Shown: positions 34,033 to 45,196, counted from the first letter of the stretch. The stretch is DNA of 64,000 nt from Henricia sp. BOLD:AAB3569 (GCA_037783545.1 JBBELK010000311.1:1-64000), one strand, 5' to 3'. Notes: generated from the letters alone by a model not told the origin. Made by a program: numbers and translations.

Positions 34033-34570
34033 CTGTAGCATTTTAAAAAGAAACGGGACAAAAATTAATGGCTGTTGACAATGTTATATGCCTCAACTAT
34101 TGTAAAAGGCTTTCCTAATCCTAACTTATAACTTTGTTCGGAAAGTTCTGGCAAATTGGTGTAGTAGCAGTAGTCTAGGGAGGGTGGTTCCAGGGAGTGG
34201 GGACTCCCCCTCCCCTCCTGGAACCTGAGGTCTACTCATCATTGTTGAGTTTTAGATTGTCATGTTGACTACCGGTATGTGGACCGACATGATGCCGTCG
34301 ATGTTGAGGCTTAATTTGCACACGTCCCTCACGTCCACTAGCTGCCACAATCGAAAATGCCAAAACCACAGTTACCTCATTCTCGATGCCGACAGTGGAC
34401 GAGAGAGACGAATTGACCGTGATTATGCACAAGGCCTCAATGTCGGAGTCTTCACATTGCAGTCCACTTAGTCGATGTGACAATCTAAAACTCCCTACTG
34501 TTTCTGGACATACTCCACAATGTCACGTTGCTTCTCTGAGCTTTTTGTCACATGCGAAATTGATCCTTGA

Positions 34571-36063
34571 TGTGACACCGGAAATGTGACACGACAAGGA
34601 TGGTGTACATTACTGTGTCTGATTCATTTAATGGTGAACTGCATCTTTTAACTGAAGCAAAACCAAAAGCAAAACCCTGAAAAGATACAAAATAGAATTT
34701 CCATATAAATACAATGCTTTAGGAAATACCAATCCAGCAAAGTAAATTATAAAAAGAACAATGATAATCCTCACAATTTGCCTCTAACTGTAAAGTCAAG
34801 TTAAATTCCAAAAATGAATTAATACAAGGCATGTAAATGCTTTAACTTGCAAAGACAAAAATAGGAAATAACTAAAGCAAATGTGCAATGACCTCTAAAT
34901 ATATGTCTATGGACTCAATATATGTCTATGGACTCAGCAAACCACAGACTTAAATCAGTCCACTCATCATTATAACCTAAGGATCCATAAAGAAACTAAC
35001 TTAGGAAAAATGAATTAATATCATAAGAACAGGATTATAAAGAAATAACATAACTAAATAAATGCTAAACAAGTATGCAGATGGCATGTTTAATTAAGTA
35101 TTAAAAGAGAAATATGAGTAATATATGCTGCATCACATAAACCTATGGACTAGTGTGCCAGTCTAATAATACACTGGTCACAGGCTTGAATAAACACTGG
35201 ACAAAAGAAATCCCTGCAGGGTAATAAACTCTTGGCAGACTTCCTGCCTCCCTGTACTAAGGTATGGTGCCTTCCAGGAAACTGTGTGCACCTCATTATA
35301 TATGCAGCAACTTTGGGGATTAAGGGTCTAAACAGTGGCTATACTACACTGCACTATGGGCATCTACACAGGGCAAGGGAACTATGAATTTATACACTAA
35401 AAGTATAAAACTAAGAATATGTACATAAAAAGTGGAAAATAGATGATGAGGAATATATTGTAAAATAAGGAAATCTATTCTTAAACCTTGTGTACTCAAG
35501 AAGTTAACTAAATGTGAACAAGAAATAAAGTGGATATACATGTACATGTAATCAAAGTAAGGGAAATCTAAATCCTTCAAATCCATGGAAATAGATTATA
35601 TCTCTAAACACAGAAAGTCATCAATAGGATGATCTTTCCTAAATATGCAATAATATACTATACAACAACACAGTGAATCCAGGCTTCCTAAAGACCATCA
35701 ATGAATGAATCCACTTTAAATTCAGTAATCAGAGTAAAGTTTAAGAATACTCAAGCTAACTTCGGAATTAATCAAAAAGTGTTCACGAAGTCTCAATAAA
35801 AAGAAACTTAGGAACTTTAACAATAAGAACAATTATTAAACCAATATAAATGAATTCTTACCCCAGTCGAGTCATCCACAACATCTTGAGGCATTAACTA
35901 AGAACATAATTTTTGTAGAAGGAAGCAGGACACTGTGTGTGGTGTTAACAGTACCAGTGCTAGTGGTGGAATGACTCACTCAAGACAAAGGATAAGTGTG
36001 GGCTTTACCTTAAGGGTCAAGCGAGGGCGCTGCGCAGGAGAAATATGTAAATGAGCTGTCACA
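34571..36063 (-). repeat. 3 prime LTR of the gypsy element
   Basis: 1493 bp, AT-rich, containing the direct repeat ATATGTCTATGGACTCA twice at about 34903-34936. The 3 prime LTR in element orientation, next to the polypurine tract. Confidence 0.95.
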
Positions 36064-36080
36064 TACTCCCCTGCTCTAAG
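36064..36080 (-). other. Candidate polypurine tract
   Basis: On the minus strand AGAGCAGGGGAGTA abuts the 3 prime LTR; it would prime plus-strand DNA synthesis. Confidence 0.65.
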
Positions 36081-36158
36081 GTTGCCGTCCCGACAACCTA
36101 AACTGATAAAAGATTAATACAAACAAAACAAATGCAATTTACTATTTACAAAAAAAAA

Positions 36159-39100
36159 TCATCTTGGCTGGACTCCGGCCAACATCTGCGCCAACAGCAG
36201 CTGCGTTCGGCTGATGTCCGCCAGTACACGTGGGTCTATCGCAGGTGCAGGGACAGGCATTGCTGGAGTCTCCGACTGGATGACAGACTTCGGGAGGTGA
36301 TTGGGATTGGAGTGTTGTCCCGCTCCAGCACGGCTGGTGTGGCGCGACTGCTCCGCTTTGGCAAGTGGGACCTCCTCCTCTGTAGTGGGCTCCGGTGGGG
36401 TATCTTCCACTTCTGATGGGGGTTGAGGGGCTAGATCGTCAGGGTAATGCTCCCCTGCTTTGTGTAAAGCAGCGGGTGCTATCTCTGGATCTTGCACATC
36501 TGAAGATTGAGGGGCTTGGTCCTCAGGGTGGTGCTCCCCTGCTTTGTGAAAAGCAGCAGGTGCACTCTCTGGCTCTGGTTGACCTGTTGGCATCGCCGGA
36601 GTCTCACCTTCTGTCTCCAGTATGATGACCACCTCATCTGCCTCCTCATCTTCGTCAATGTGCATTGGCAAAACTGGGTCGTCTTGATGACGACATCCAG
36701 TAGCTGGAGGTTCATCCTCATGCAGTACCAAGGTTCTGCTGTCTAGGAGGTCCTTTCGATTCAGGGTCTTCTCCTTCCCCTCTCCGTCAAGTGGAGCAAC
36801 GATGTAGACGTGGCCGGTTGGGTTCGGCCTCCCTACAACTTTGTGGGGTCGGTTGTCCCACACATCTTGGATCTTGTTTCTCCCCTTGACGGAACGGTTT
36901 CGCAGAAAGACCCTTGCTCCAACATGGAGATCCTCATCTCTCGCTGCCTCATTATAGCGTTGCTGTCTTCTGAGAGCCTCCTTCTCTGTTGTGCCTGCAG
37001 CTTTCTGAAATGCGTGCTGCATTCGCACATGATGGTCCGCTACCCACTGGTCAAGCTCAAGATCGTCGTCTTCCTCTCTTCCGAACCCAAGAAGGTGGTC
37101 TACGGGTAATCTTGGTTCCCGTCCGAAGAAGAGATAGTAGGGGGAATAACCTGTTGAGGAGTGGGGTGTCGCGTTGTATGCGTAGATCAGCTCTGGGAGA
37201 TGTTCTGGCCATCTGCGCTTCTGGTCCGGGGGCAGCGTGCGTAAGCGATCGTGCATGGTACGATTAAAACGCTCGCACTGCCCATTTCCTTCGGGGTGGT
37301 AAGGCGTCGTTCGGCTCTTGGTGACACCGTACATCTCACAGAGTTCCCGGATGACTTTGCTTTCGAAGTTCCTGCCCTGGTCGCTGTGAAGTCTGCGAGG
37401 AACACCAAAACGGACGAACCAGTCTCTCACTAAGCATCGAGCCACCGTTCTTGCCTTTTGGTCCTTGCATGGTATGGCTTGTGTAAACTTTGTAAAGACA
37501 TCGGTGAGAACCAGCACGTTTTCCACATTGTTTGTGCCAGGCTCCAGGACGGTGAAGTCCATGGCGAGAACTTCGAGGGGTCTTTTGGCGATTAAGGAAC
37601 CCATGGTAGGATGGAGCTTCTTCCCAGCTTTGGCTAACATACACCTCTGACAATTCCGGCAGTACTCTTCGATGTCGTGTATCATCCCTGGCCAGAAACA
37701 TCTGCTACGGGCGAGTGCAAGGGTCCTTTCTACTCCTTGATGTCCAACCTGATCATGGACTGCAGTTAACAACTGCTCTCGTAGAACTTGAGGAAGTAGA
37801 AGTTGACTGATCTCGCCACTCGCTTCTTTCCTTTTCTTGTAGAGAATGTTGTCTCTGGCCTCCAGGTGGTTCCAGAACTTCAGCAACTTCCGCGTTGGCT
37901 TGTCCTCCTTCATGAGCTTACTGATGTGGGGTTGTCGTCCACTCTCCCAGTAAGTCCACAATCTGCCTAGGTGTTTGTCGTTCCGTTGGAGTGTAGCCAT
38001 GTCTTCAGTAGAGATGGAGGGAAGGGTTGACATCGCAGCAGGTGCTGTCACATCTGGTCTGATGCGGAGTTCATTTAGTCCAGCTTCAACCAGGGTGTCT
38101 CTTACTTGCGAAACAACTGTGGAGGGAATGTGAGTGGAAGCATAAGATGAAGAAATGGTCTCTTCAGTGGATATCTCTTCAGAGTGGGCAGTTTGCAGAT
38201 CTTCACTGTGAGTGGTCTTCCTGCTGAGGGCATCGGCATTACGGTTACTTCTTCCCGACCTATATTTGATTGTGAACTGGAACTGTTCCAAATCTCCAGC
38301 CCATCTGGTCTCTATCGCTCCCAACTTCGTGTTCGTCTGAAGATAGCTGAGGGGGTTATTATCAGTGTAAACGACAAAGTTTGCACCGAGAAGGATGTCC
38401 CTGAACTTCACAGTGATCGCCCAACGCAATGCTAACAGTTCCAACTTCATGCTGCTGTAGTTCTGCATGTTCTTTTCATTCTCTCTCAAGCCTCTACTGG
38501 CGTAACCCAGGACTACAAAACATTGCTCTTGTTGTTGGGACAAAACTGCACCCAGACCTTGGTAGCTAGCATCAACCTCCAGGATTAATTGACGAGAGAA
38601 ATCGGGGTAGCCTAGGAGAGGAGCAGTCGTCAGAAGTTGCTTCAAGTCAGTGAACGACTTGTCACAAGACTCATCCCATGCATCTGATATGGGTTTGATG
38701 GGACTGACCTTTCTGTGCTTCTTCTTCCCTGTTCCCCCTAAGAGTGCGTGGAGTGGAGCCGCGACTTTAGCAAACCCTGGTACAAAACGGCGGTAGTACC
38801 CAGCTAGACCAAGAAACCCGCGGAGTTCACGTTCTGTGGCTGGCTTCTTCCATTCTCTAACCGCGCTTATCTTCTCAGGATCTGGAGATATCCCTCCATC
38901 AGATATGGAATGGCCCAAGTACTTTAGTTGTTCCGTGAATAGGTTGCACTTCTCTGGTTTAACCTTCAAGCCAAATTCAGTGAGGCGGTCCAGCACTGAC
39001 CGTAGTCGTTCAAGCGTCTCCTCGAAGGTACGACCAAAGACTAAGATGTCATCTAAGTAGACGATGAGAGACTGGAAGTTTTTGTCACCGAACGCTTTGT

Positions 39101-40847
39101 CCATCAAGCGCATGAATGTGGCTGGCGCATTGCAGAGGCCGAAGGGCATACGGGTGAACTCGTACAGACCTCCAGTCCCTACTCGGAAGGCTGTCTTCTC
39201 AACATCTTTTGCAGCAACGGGAATTTGATGGAACCCATGGGCGAGATCCAGGCTGCAAAAGAACTTCGCTCCACCAAGTGCATCGAGGGCTTCGTCGATG
39301 CGGGGAAGTGGATAGGCATCTCTGTGAGTCTTGGCATTCAGGGCCCTGTAATCAACACAAAGCCTTAGCTTTCCATCTCGCTTCCTCACGAGTACGATCG
39401 GTGAGGCATACGGACTGGATGACTCCCTGATCACGCCCCTTTCGAGAGATTTCTGCAGGTATTCTCGAACTTCAGCCCATTGGTGAGGTGGTATGCGCCG
39501 GTGAGGTACTCGAACTGGAACATTGTCAGTAGTGTTGATAGCATGAGATATTTTGTCACAGAGTCCGATGTCGTCTTCATCTCTGCTAAATATGCTGGCA
39601 TGGCTGGAAATTAGTTGGTGGAGTTGATGCTGCTGATCGTCACTTATCCCAGTACCGACTTTCATCCGTGACATCAGGCTCCTGGCTTCATCAGCGCAGT
39701 CGTTTTTAACTTCACCTGCCTGCATTTCCTGCCAAGTTGCTTCAAAAGCTCTGCTGTGGTGTTCAGCGACCGCACTGCTCACTGTGGCTACTGGGGTTCT
39801 CGGGGGTAAATAGAGGTCATCATTCGTGAAGTTAGCAACTTGAACCGGTATTCTACCACTGCTGTCGACGGAGACTAGTGTAGGAGCTACAGCTAACCCA
39901 TTTGGTAAGTGGGTCACATCTACATCCAGCTGTTCTATTATGGCCTCGTAAGTCACATCGGTTGCAGCAGGTTTCACTGAACATTCTATCAGAAGGAGAG
40001 AGTTGGCGGGGACTAGGATGGGCTTGGACCCCACTGTTCGGACTTTACCTGCAATATCTGGCTGATGTACAGTGCCACTTCGCACTTCCTCATAGAGAGC
40101 GAGTACATGAGCCCATTCAGGTCCGTCACTTCGTCTGTTCAACACCTCCAGGTAGTTTTGGCCGCTTGCATCTTGCAGTAACTTCTCTCGGATGTCCCTG
40201 AAGATGTTTGACCCAATCACTCCTGGTACTCTCTTCTTTCTCTCTGCAATCGATGTGCCTGTAGGGTCCTTGACCACCAGAAAACCCATGTTGACGAAAG
40301 AGTGGCCCAGCACTGTTAGTGGCAATTCAACATAGCCGAGGTAGGGAATGGCCAGACCTTGAGCACCGGATATGCTGATGAACGCAGTCACATCTACTAA
40401 TTCTGTCTCAAGAAAGTGTTCTCTGAAGAAAGATTCAGTAATCGTTGAAACTTGCGCTCCTGTGTCAAGTAGACAACGCACCCTTGATGCACCAAGCTGG
40501 ACGACAGATTCTGGACACTGCCCTACCGCTTTTCTGTAGATTGAGCCGCTATTAGTTAATTCTTGTGGGCCTGCCGTGTGGCTCTCAATGACAGGCCGTT
40601 CTAGTTTAACTGAGGGCCAGGCTTCTGGGGGACAAACTGCTGTGCTGGGGACTGCTGAGGAACGAACTGTTGAGCCGCGGACTGCTGGGAGACAAAGTGC
40701 TGTGCCATAGACTGCTGGGGGACAAACTGCTGGGGGACAAACTGCTGGGGATCCCTGGTACCCTGACTCGTTCCTCCTGACGACGGGGATGACGGGGCAT
40801 GGGGGCAGTCTCGCTTGAGATGACCTGTGGACTGGCAATTGTAGCAA
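36159..40847 (-). CDS. pol: Gypsy pol polyprotein: protease, RT, RNase H, integrase
   Basis: An uninterrupted 1562-codon frame. The protease has the DTGA active site at about residue 128. The reverse transcriptase has YPLPRIDEAL, DLAHGFHQIPV, FGLCNAP and catalytic YLDD near residue 596. RNase H is marked by LEVDASYQGLGAVL and YTDNNPL. The integrase has an HHCC zinc finger (about 1030-1070) and a catalytic core with AMDF, HSDQGRNF and the HPEGNGQCERF helix carrying the Glu. The C-terminal 250 residues are acidic and proline-rich; no clear chromodomain was recognised. The frame is -1 relative to gag and overlaps its last 247 nt, which suggests -1 ribosomal frameshifting; the first 80 or so codons as listed are probably not used as a start. 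Confidence 0.95.
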   Translation of the reverse strand: MLQLPVHRSSQARLPPCPVIPVVRRNESGYQGSPAVCPPAVCPPAVYGTALCLPAVRGSTVRSSAVPSTAVCPPEAWPSVKLERPVIESHTAGPQELTNSGSIYRKAVGQCPESVVQLGASRVRCLLDTGAQVSTITESFFREHFLETELVDVTAFISISGAQGLAIPYLGYVELPLTVLGHSFVNMGFLVVKDPTGTSIAERKKRVPGVIGSNIFRDIREKLLQDASGQNYLEVLNRRSDGPEWAHVLALYEEVRSGTVHQPDIAGKVRTVGSKPILVPANSLLLIECSVKPAATDVTYEAIIEQLDVDVTHLPNGLAVAPTLVSVDSSGRIPVQVANFTNDDLYLPPRTPVATVSSAVAEHHSRAFEATWQEMQAGEVKNDCADEARSLMSRMKVGTGISDDQQHQLHQLISSHASIFSRDEDDIGLCDKISHAINTTDNVPVRVPHRRIPPHQWAEVREYLQKSLERGVIRESSSPYASPIVLVRKRDGKLRLCVDYRALNAKTHRDAYPLPRIDEALDALGGAKFFCSLDLAHGFHQIPVAAKDVEKTAFRVGTGGLYEFTRMPFGLCNAPATFMRLMDKAFGDKNFQSLIVYLDDILVFGRTFEETLERLRSVLDRLTEFGLKVKPEKCNLFTEQLKYLGHSISDGGISPDPEKISAVREWKKPATERELRGFLGLAGYYRRFVPGFAKVAAPLHALLGGTGKKKHRKVSPIKPISDAWDESCDKSFTDLKQLLTTAPLLGYPDFSRQLILEVDASYQGLGAVLSQQQEQCFVVLGYASRGLRENEKNMQNYSSMKLELLALRWAITVKFRDILLGANFVVYTDNNPLSYLQTNTKLGAIETRWAGDLEQFQFTIKYRSGRSNRNADALSRKTTHSEDLQTAHSEEISTEETISSSYASTHIPSTVVSQVRDTLVEAGLNELRIRPDVTAPAAMSTLPSISTEDMATLQRNDKHLGRLWTYWESGRQPHISKLMKEDKPTRKLLKFWNHLEARDNILYKKRKEASGEISQLLLPQVLREQLLTAVHDQVGHQGVERTLALARSRCFWPGMIHDIEEYCRNCQRCMLAKAGKKLHPTMGSLIAKRPLEVLAMDFTVLEPGTNNVENVLVLTDVFTKFTQAIPCKDQKARTVARCLVRDWFVRFGVPRRLHSDQGRNFESKVIRELCEMYGVTKSRTTPYHPEGNGQCERFNRTMHDRLRTLPPDQKRRWPEHLPELIYAYNATPHSSTGYSPYYLFFGREPRLPVDHLLGFGREEDDDLELDQWVADHHVRMQHAFQKAAGTTEKEALRRQQRYNEAARDEDLHVGARVFLRNRSVKGRNKIQDVWDNRPHKVVGRPNPTGHVYIVAPLDGEGKEKTLNRKDLLDSRTLVLHEDEPPATGCRHQDDPVLPMHIDEDEEADEVVIILETEGETPAMPTGQPEPESAPAAFHKAGEHHPEDQAPQSSDVQDPEIAPAALHKAGEHYPDDLAPQPPSEVEDTPPEPTTEEEVPLAKAEQSRHTSRAGAGQHSNPNHLPKSVIQSETPAMPVPAPAIDPRVLADISRTQLLLAQMLAGVQPR

Positions 40848-41683
40848 CGTCTAGGACCCTGACTCCAACGGCGAGCAGGTCGCTGCATGGCCTGTAAGAG
40901 TGCCTCAATCTGCTGCTGTTGCCGCTGCAGTTGTTCGCCCTGCCTTTCAAGAAGTGCCTTCATGCCATGTGCCCCGTCTTCAGCCTTGACCTCGTGTACT
41001 ACTACTGCCTTCTGAGTTTTGACACGGCTGGTACCAAGCCACTCGATGGCACGGTCTCTAGCATCGAAGAAACTCAGCTCCGGTGAATCAATATTCATGC
41101 GACGCAGCTCTCTCCGTAGACCCTCATCATTAACTGCCTCGGCTAGCCTTCCCTTCAGCGTTTTATCTCTCGTAGCATTGAAGGAGACATCCAGGCGAGC
41201 CATGGAATTAAACAATTCCATGAGCTCGAGGGAGAAACTCAGTAGATCTTCTCCTTGGCCTTGGTGGAAGGAGAAAAACTTCTGCTGGATCTGGGGGAGC
41301 GTCTCACCATCACCAAAGACTTTCAGCAGTACACGGAAGATGTCGTCTGGACCCTTCACAGCATCACCTCTGCCAAGAATTTCTTGCCTAGCTCTGCCGG
41401 CAAGATGGTCGATGATAAACGCAGCACCATCCTCCACTCCGATCTGTCGAGCAGTCAACTGACCTTTGACGTCACTGACCCACTCTTGGACAGATGGATC
41501 ACTCGGTTTATCCGGCTTCCCCCTGAAGCGTTCCAACCGTCTCCCTGCTGATACATATATCTGCTTCGCTGGAGGGGTAGTAGAGCTGACGCCTGCTGTG
41601 GCCTTCTCGCGCTCCTCCTTCTCTGCCTGAAGAGCTACCTTCATCGCCTCAAGCTCGGCCCGCAGTTGCTCCATTCCCTCCAT
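40601..41683 (-). CDS. gag: Gypsy gag (capsid/nucleocapsid)
   Basis: 360 codons. N-terminal coiled-coil-like region, a capsid-like helical middle, and one CCHC zinc knuckle CYNCQSTGHLKRDC (C-X2-C-X4-H-X4-C) about 280 residues in, followed by a repetitive tail in which QQFVPQQS-type units recur (about 40630-40740). The tail repeats overlap the start of the pol frame and may be polymorphic in length. Start Met chosen as the first in-frame ATG after the primer site. Confidence 0.93.
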   Translation of the reverse strand: MEGMEQLRAELEAMKVALQAEKEEREKATAGVSSTTPPAKQIYVSAGRRLERFRGKPDKPSDPSVQEWVSDVKGQLTARQIGVEDGAAFIIDHLAGRARQEILGRGDAVKGPDDIFRVLLKVFGDGETLPQIQQKFFSFHQGQGEDLLSFSLELMELFNSMARLDVSFNATRDKTLKGRLAEAVNDEGLRRELRRMNIDSPELSFFDARDRAIEWLGTSRVKTQKAVVVHEVKAEDGAHGMKALLERQGEQLQRQQQQIEALLQAMQRPARRWSQGPRRCYNCQSTGHLKRDCPHAPSSPSSGGTSQGTRDPQQFVPQQFVPQQSMAQHFVSQQSAAQQFVPQQSPAQQFVPQKPGPQLN

Positions 41684-41778
41684 TCTTGATAGATGTAGCT
41701 GCTCGTCTCTGGGTCAATTGTCTGCCGTTAGTTTCGCCTCATCCTCGACTGGGGGTAGATGCAGTATTAATACACCAT

Positions 41779-41794
41779 CCTGCCTACGACGCCA
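41779..41794 (-). other. Candidate primer binding site
   Basis: TGGCGTCGTAGGCAGG begins two bases inside the 5 prime LTR on the minus strand. It starts with TGG, the complement of a tRNA CCA end. I could not assign the tRNA. Confidence 0.55.
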
Positions 41795-41796
41795 AA

Positions 41797-43289
41797 TGTG
41801 ACACCGGAAATGTGACACGACAAGGATGGTGTACATTACTGTGTCTGATTCATTTAATGGTGAACTGCATCTTTTAACTGAAGCAAAACCAAAAGCAAAA
41901 CCCTGAAAAGATACAAAATAGAATTTCCATATAAATACAATGCTTTAGGAAATACCAATCCAGCAAAGTAAATTATAAAAAGAACAATGATAATCCTCAC
42001 AATTTGCCTCTAACTGTAAAGTCAAGTTAAATTCCAAAAATGAATTAATACAAGGCATGTAAATGCTTTAACTTGCAAAGACAAAAATAGGAAATAACTA
42101 AAGCAAATGTGCAATGACCTCTAAATATATGTCTATGGACTCAATATATGTCTATGGACTCAGCAAACCACAGACTTAAATCAGTCCACTCATCATTATA
42201 ACCTAAGGATCCATAAAGAAACTAACTTAGGAAAAATGAATTAATATCATAAGAACAGGATTATAAAGAAATAACATAACTAAATAAATGCTAAACAAGT
42301 ATGCAGATGGCATGTTTAATTAAGTATTAAAAGAGAAATATGAGTAATATATGCTGCATCACATAAACCTATGGACTAGTGTGCCAGTCTAATAATACAC
42401 TGGTCACAGGCTTGAATAAACACTGGACAAAAGAAATCCCTGCAGGGTAATAAACTCTTGGCAGACTTCCTGCCTCCCTGTACTAAGGTATGGTGCCTTC
42501 CAGGAAACTGTGTGCACCTCATTATATATGCAGCAACTTTGGGGATTAAGGGTCTAAACAGTGGCTATACTACACTGCACTATGGGCATCTACACAGGGC
42601 AAGGGAACTATGAATTTATACACTAAAAGTATAAAACTAAGAATATGTACATAAAAAGTGGAAAATAGATGATGAGGAATATATTGTAAAATAAGGAAAT
42701 CTATTCTTAAACCTTGTGTACTCAAGAAGTTAACTAAATGTGAACAAGAAATAAAGTGGATATACATGTACATGTAATCAAAGTAAGGGAAATCTAAATC
42801 CTTCAAATCCATGGAAATAGATTATATCTCTAAACACAGAAAGTCATCAATAGGATGATCTTTCCTAAATATGCAATAATATACTATACAACAACACAGT
42901 GAATCCAGGCTTCCTAAAGACCATCAATGAATGAATCCACTTTAAATTCAGTAATCAGAGTAAAGTTTAAGAATACTCAAGCTAACTTCGGAATTAATCA
43001 AAAAGTGTTCACGAAGTCTCAATAAAAAGAAACTTAGGAACTTTAACAATAAGAACAATTATTAAAACAATATAAATGAATTCTTACCCCAGTCGAGTCA
43101 TCCACAACATCTTGAGGCATTAACTAAGAACATAATTTTTGTAGAAGGAAGCAGGACACTGTGTGTGGTGTTAACAGTACCAGTGCTAGTGGTGGAATGA
43201 CTCACTCAAGACAAAGGATAAGTGTGGGCTTTACCTTAAGGGTCAAGCGAGGGCGCTGCGCAGGAGAAATATGTAAATGAGCTGTCACA
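41797..43289 (-). repeat. 5 prime LTR of the gypsy element
   Basis: 1493 bp, same length as the 34571 copy and nearly identical. In element orientation this LTR holds the promoter; transcription would run into gag and then, in the sense direction, toward ORC5 exon 2. Confidence 0.95.
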
Positions 43290-43755
43290 TTGAGGAAAAG
43301 GTGAAGTTAGTCCACTTTCCCTATCACACAACTAGTCTAGGGCCTGTAAGACTAGTGCAGACGTACTGGCATTTGTAATCTTAATTTCTATTAATCTTTA
43401 CCGATGAAAATGGAAAACTTTATTCCATAAAAAAAGTGTTCACATAAAAGTGATATCATTATAGATAAAGAGATGTAATTTATTTGTATTTAAGAAACTT
43501 CTTTTTCTTCTTTAAAAGGCAGGGATGGGAACTGGTTTGTTTTTGCATTGTGTTCAACAGACAGAATGTACTTGACCATTACGTTCAAAAATACCCTAAG
43601 TGTAGAAAACCTATGAAATTGAAAGTTTTAGAAAAACTTCTAAATTCAGTTTTTTTTTTCACCAAATATGCACTTTTAAAACTTGGTTAAAAGCTGTTTC
43701 AAGAACAAAATGGCTGTGTCATGATTTTTTTGTTAAACTACAAATACTCTCGAGA

Positions 43756-44082
43756 CGTGGTGGTCTAGTGGATAGCGTGTCGGACTTTCGGTCGGGAGGT
43801 CCATGGTTCGAAACCTGGCCATTAATTGCACCGTGTTGTGTCCTTGGACAAGACACTTCACTCCAAGTTGTCTCTCTCCACAGTGGGGACCAGCAAATAC
43901 GGTTAGGGAAACCCAACTAAGTTGCTGGGGGTAGACCTGCGATGGACAGGCATCCGATCCAGGAGGATCAGTACATGTACATGTAGCATTGGTCCTAGTC
44001 CACGCCACGGAAACCGGGGATATATGAGTACCGGCCGTAATGATCGAGCCAATTGGCTTGTAAAACGACTTACCTACCTACC
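43756..44082 (+). mobile_element. tRNA-derived SINE
   Basis: Head GTGGTCTAGTGGATAGCG (box A) and GGTTCGAAACCTGG (box B) mark a Pol III promoter from a tRNA, with a Glu-like TTC at the anticodon position. The body has CCTTGGACAAGACACTTCAC and the tail has ACCGGCCGTAATGATCGAGC. About 327 bp, in ORC5 intron 1, antisense to the gene. Confidence 0.85.
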
Positions 44083-44097
44083 AATATCGAGTCCGAG

Positions 44098-44999
44098 TAC
44101 TTTTAGAAGGCTAAAAGTGTTGTTTTGGACGTTTTATATTGGGACGTTATCATTTTCTATATACACTTTTAGCCCCTTAACATTTTAACCCCCTTCGATC
44201 GTGTGGACCGTTCTTACACGCCCTCAAGAGGCCAGATACACATGTGTAAATCCTTACCGTAAATTCCAAATCAGACATTTAAAAGCACACCATGAAGGTC
44301 CTTGTAATCTCAAGACTTCTGTACCCTTGTCGTTCATTGTCCATGATGCATGATGACTCAAACATCAAAAAAGGATAGAAGGAAGCAAAATCTGGAGTAA
44401 AATCGACAAATTTGGACAGACGGGAGACTTGACCATGTCATGCATGCTGACTTCGCTACCCACGTGATCGCATCAAAAGGAAAGTAGTCCCACCCACGCG
44501 GATGGATTTTGTTTAGCCTAGACCTGCCCCCTGTCTATGTGCGCTACGCTGCTCTTACTCATATACAACGCGTGGGGAAGTAAATTTGTGGACATGGGTC
44601 CAGTCTAGGCTAAACAAAATCCATCCGCGTTGGTGGGACTACTTTCCTCTTGACGCGTCTCAGCATGAAGTCTGTGTACCGCGCTGGCTGAAAATTGTCG
44701 ATTTTACTCCAGATTTTGCTTCCTTCTATCCTTTTTTGATGTTTGAGCCATCATGGACAATGAACGACAAGGGTACAGAAGTCTTGAGATTACAAGGACC
44801 TTCATGGTGTGCTTTTAAATGTCTGATTTGGAATTTACGGTAAGGATTTACACATGTGTATCTGGCCTCTTGAGGGCGTGTAAGAACGGTCCACACGATC
44901 GAAGGGGGTTAAAATGTTAAGGGGCTAAAAGTGTATATAGAAAATGATAACGTCCCAATATAAAACGTCCAAAACAACACTTTTAGCCTTCTAAAAGTA
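44098..44999. mobile_element. 902-bp foldback element with about 420-bp inverted arms
   Basis: The left arm starts TACTTTTAGAAGGCTAAAAG and is reproduced in reverse complement at the right end with few changes across about 420 bp, leaving only a short centre near 44510-44560. A 9-bp duplication GAGTCCGAG flanks it exactly (44089-44097 and 45000-45008). Long inverted ends plus a 9-bp duplication fit a non-autonomous Mutator-like (MULE) or foldback transposon. Inside ORC5 intron 1. Confidence 0.9.
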
Positions 45000-45115
45000 G
45001 AGTCCGAGTCAGAGTCACGAGTCACTTTCCTCGAGTCCGAGTCACGAGTCACTTTCCTCGAGTCCGAGTTACGAGTCACTTTCCTCGAGTCCGAGTCACT
45101 TAAGTCACTTAAGTT
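45000..45115. repeat. GAGTCCGAGTCAC minisatellite
   Basis: About four units of roughly 27-30 bp (CGAGTCCGAGTCACGAGTCA plus CTTTCCT). The array is the target of the foldback insertion. The downstream sequence (TTCACCAAATTAATGAAACT) is shared, inverted, with 59920-59985, so the minisatellite is part of a larger dispersed element. Confidence 0.8.
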
Positions 45116-45196
45116 GTTCACCAAATTAATGAAACTGAATCTGCTATATTTCGTTCACACAATATGTGAAATGATATGACTATGAGACAGACTCAA

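Larger units (their letters stand above)
34571..43289 (-). mobile_element. Near-intact Ty3/gypsy LTR retrotransposon in ORC5 intron 1
   Basis: An 8719-bp element bounded by two 1493-bp LTRs and a 4-bp target duplication TTGA (34567-34570 and 43290-43293). LTR ends are TGTGACA...TGTCACA. One difference between LTRs was noticed (C at 35841, A at 43067), which implies a young insertion. It encodes gag and pol on the minus strand, in the same direction as ORC5, in the order protease, reverse transcriptase, RNase H, integrase that defines Ty3/gypsy. No envelope-like frame was seen. Confidence 0.96.

Noticed and set aside
41019..41462. 147-codon plus-strand frame
   Set aside because: It is the antisense shadow of the gypsy gag gene.
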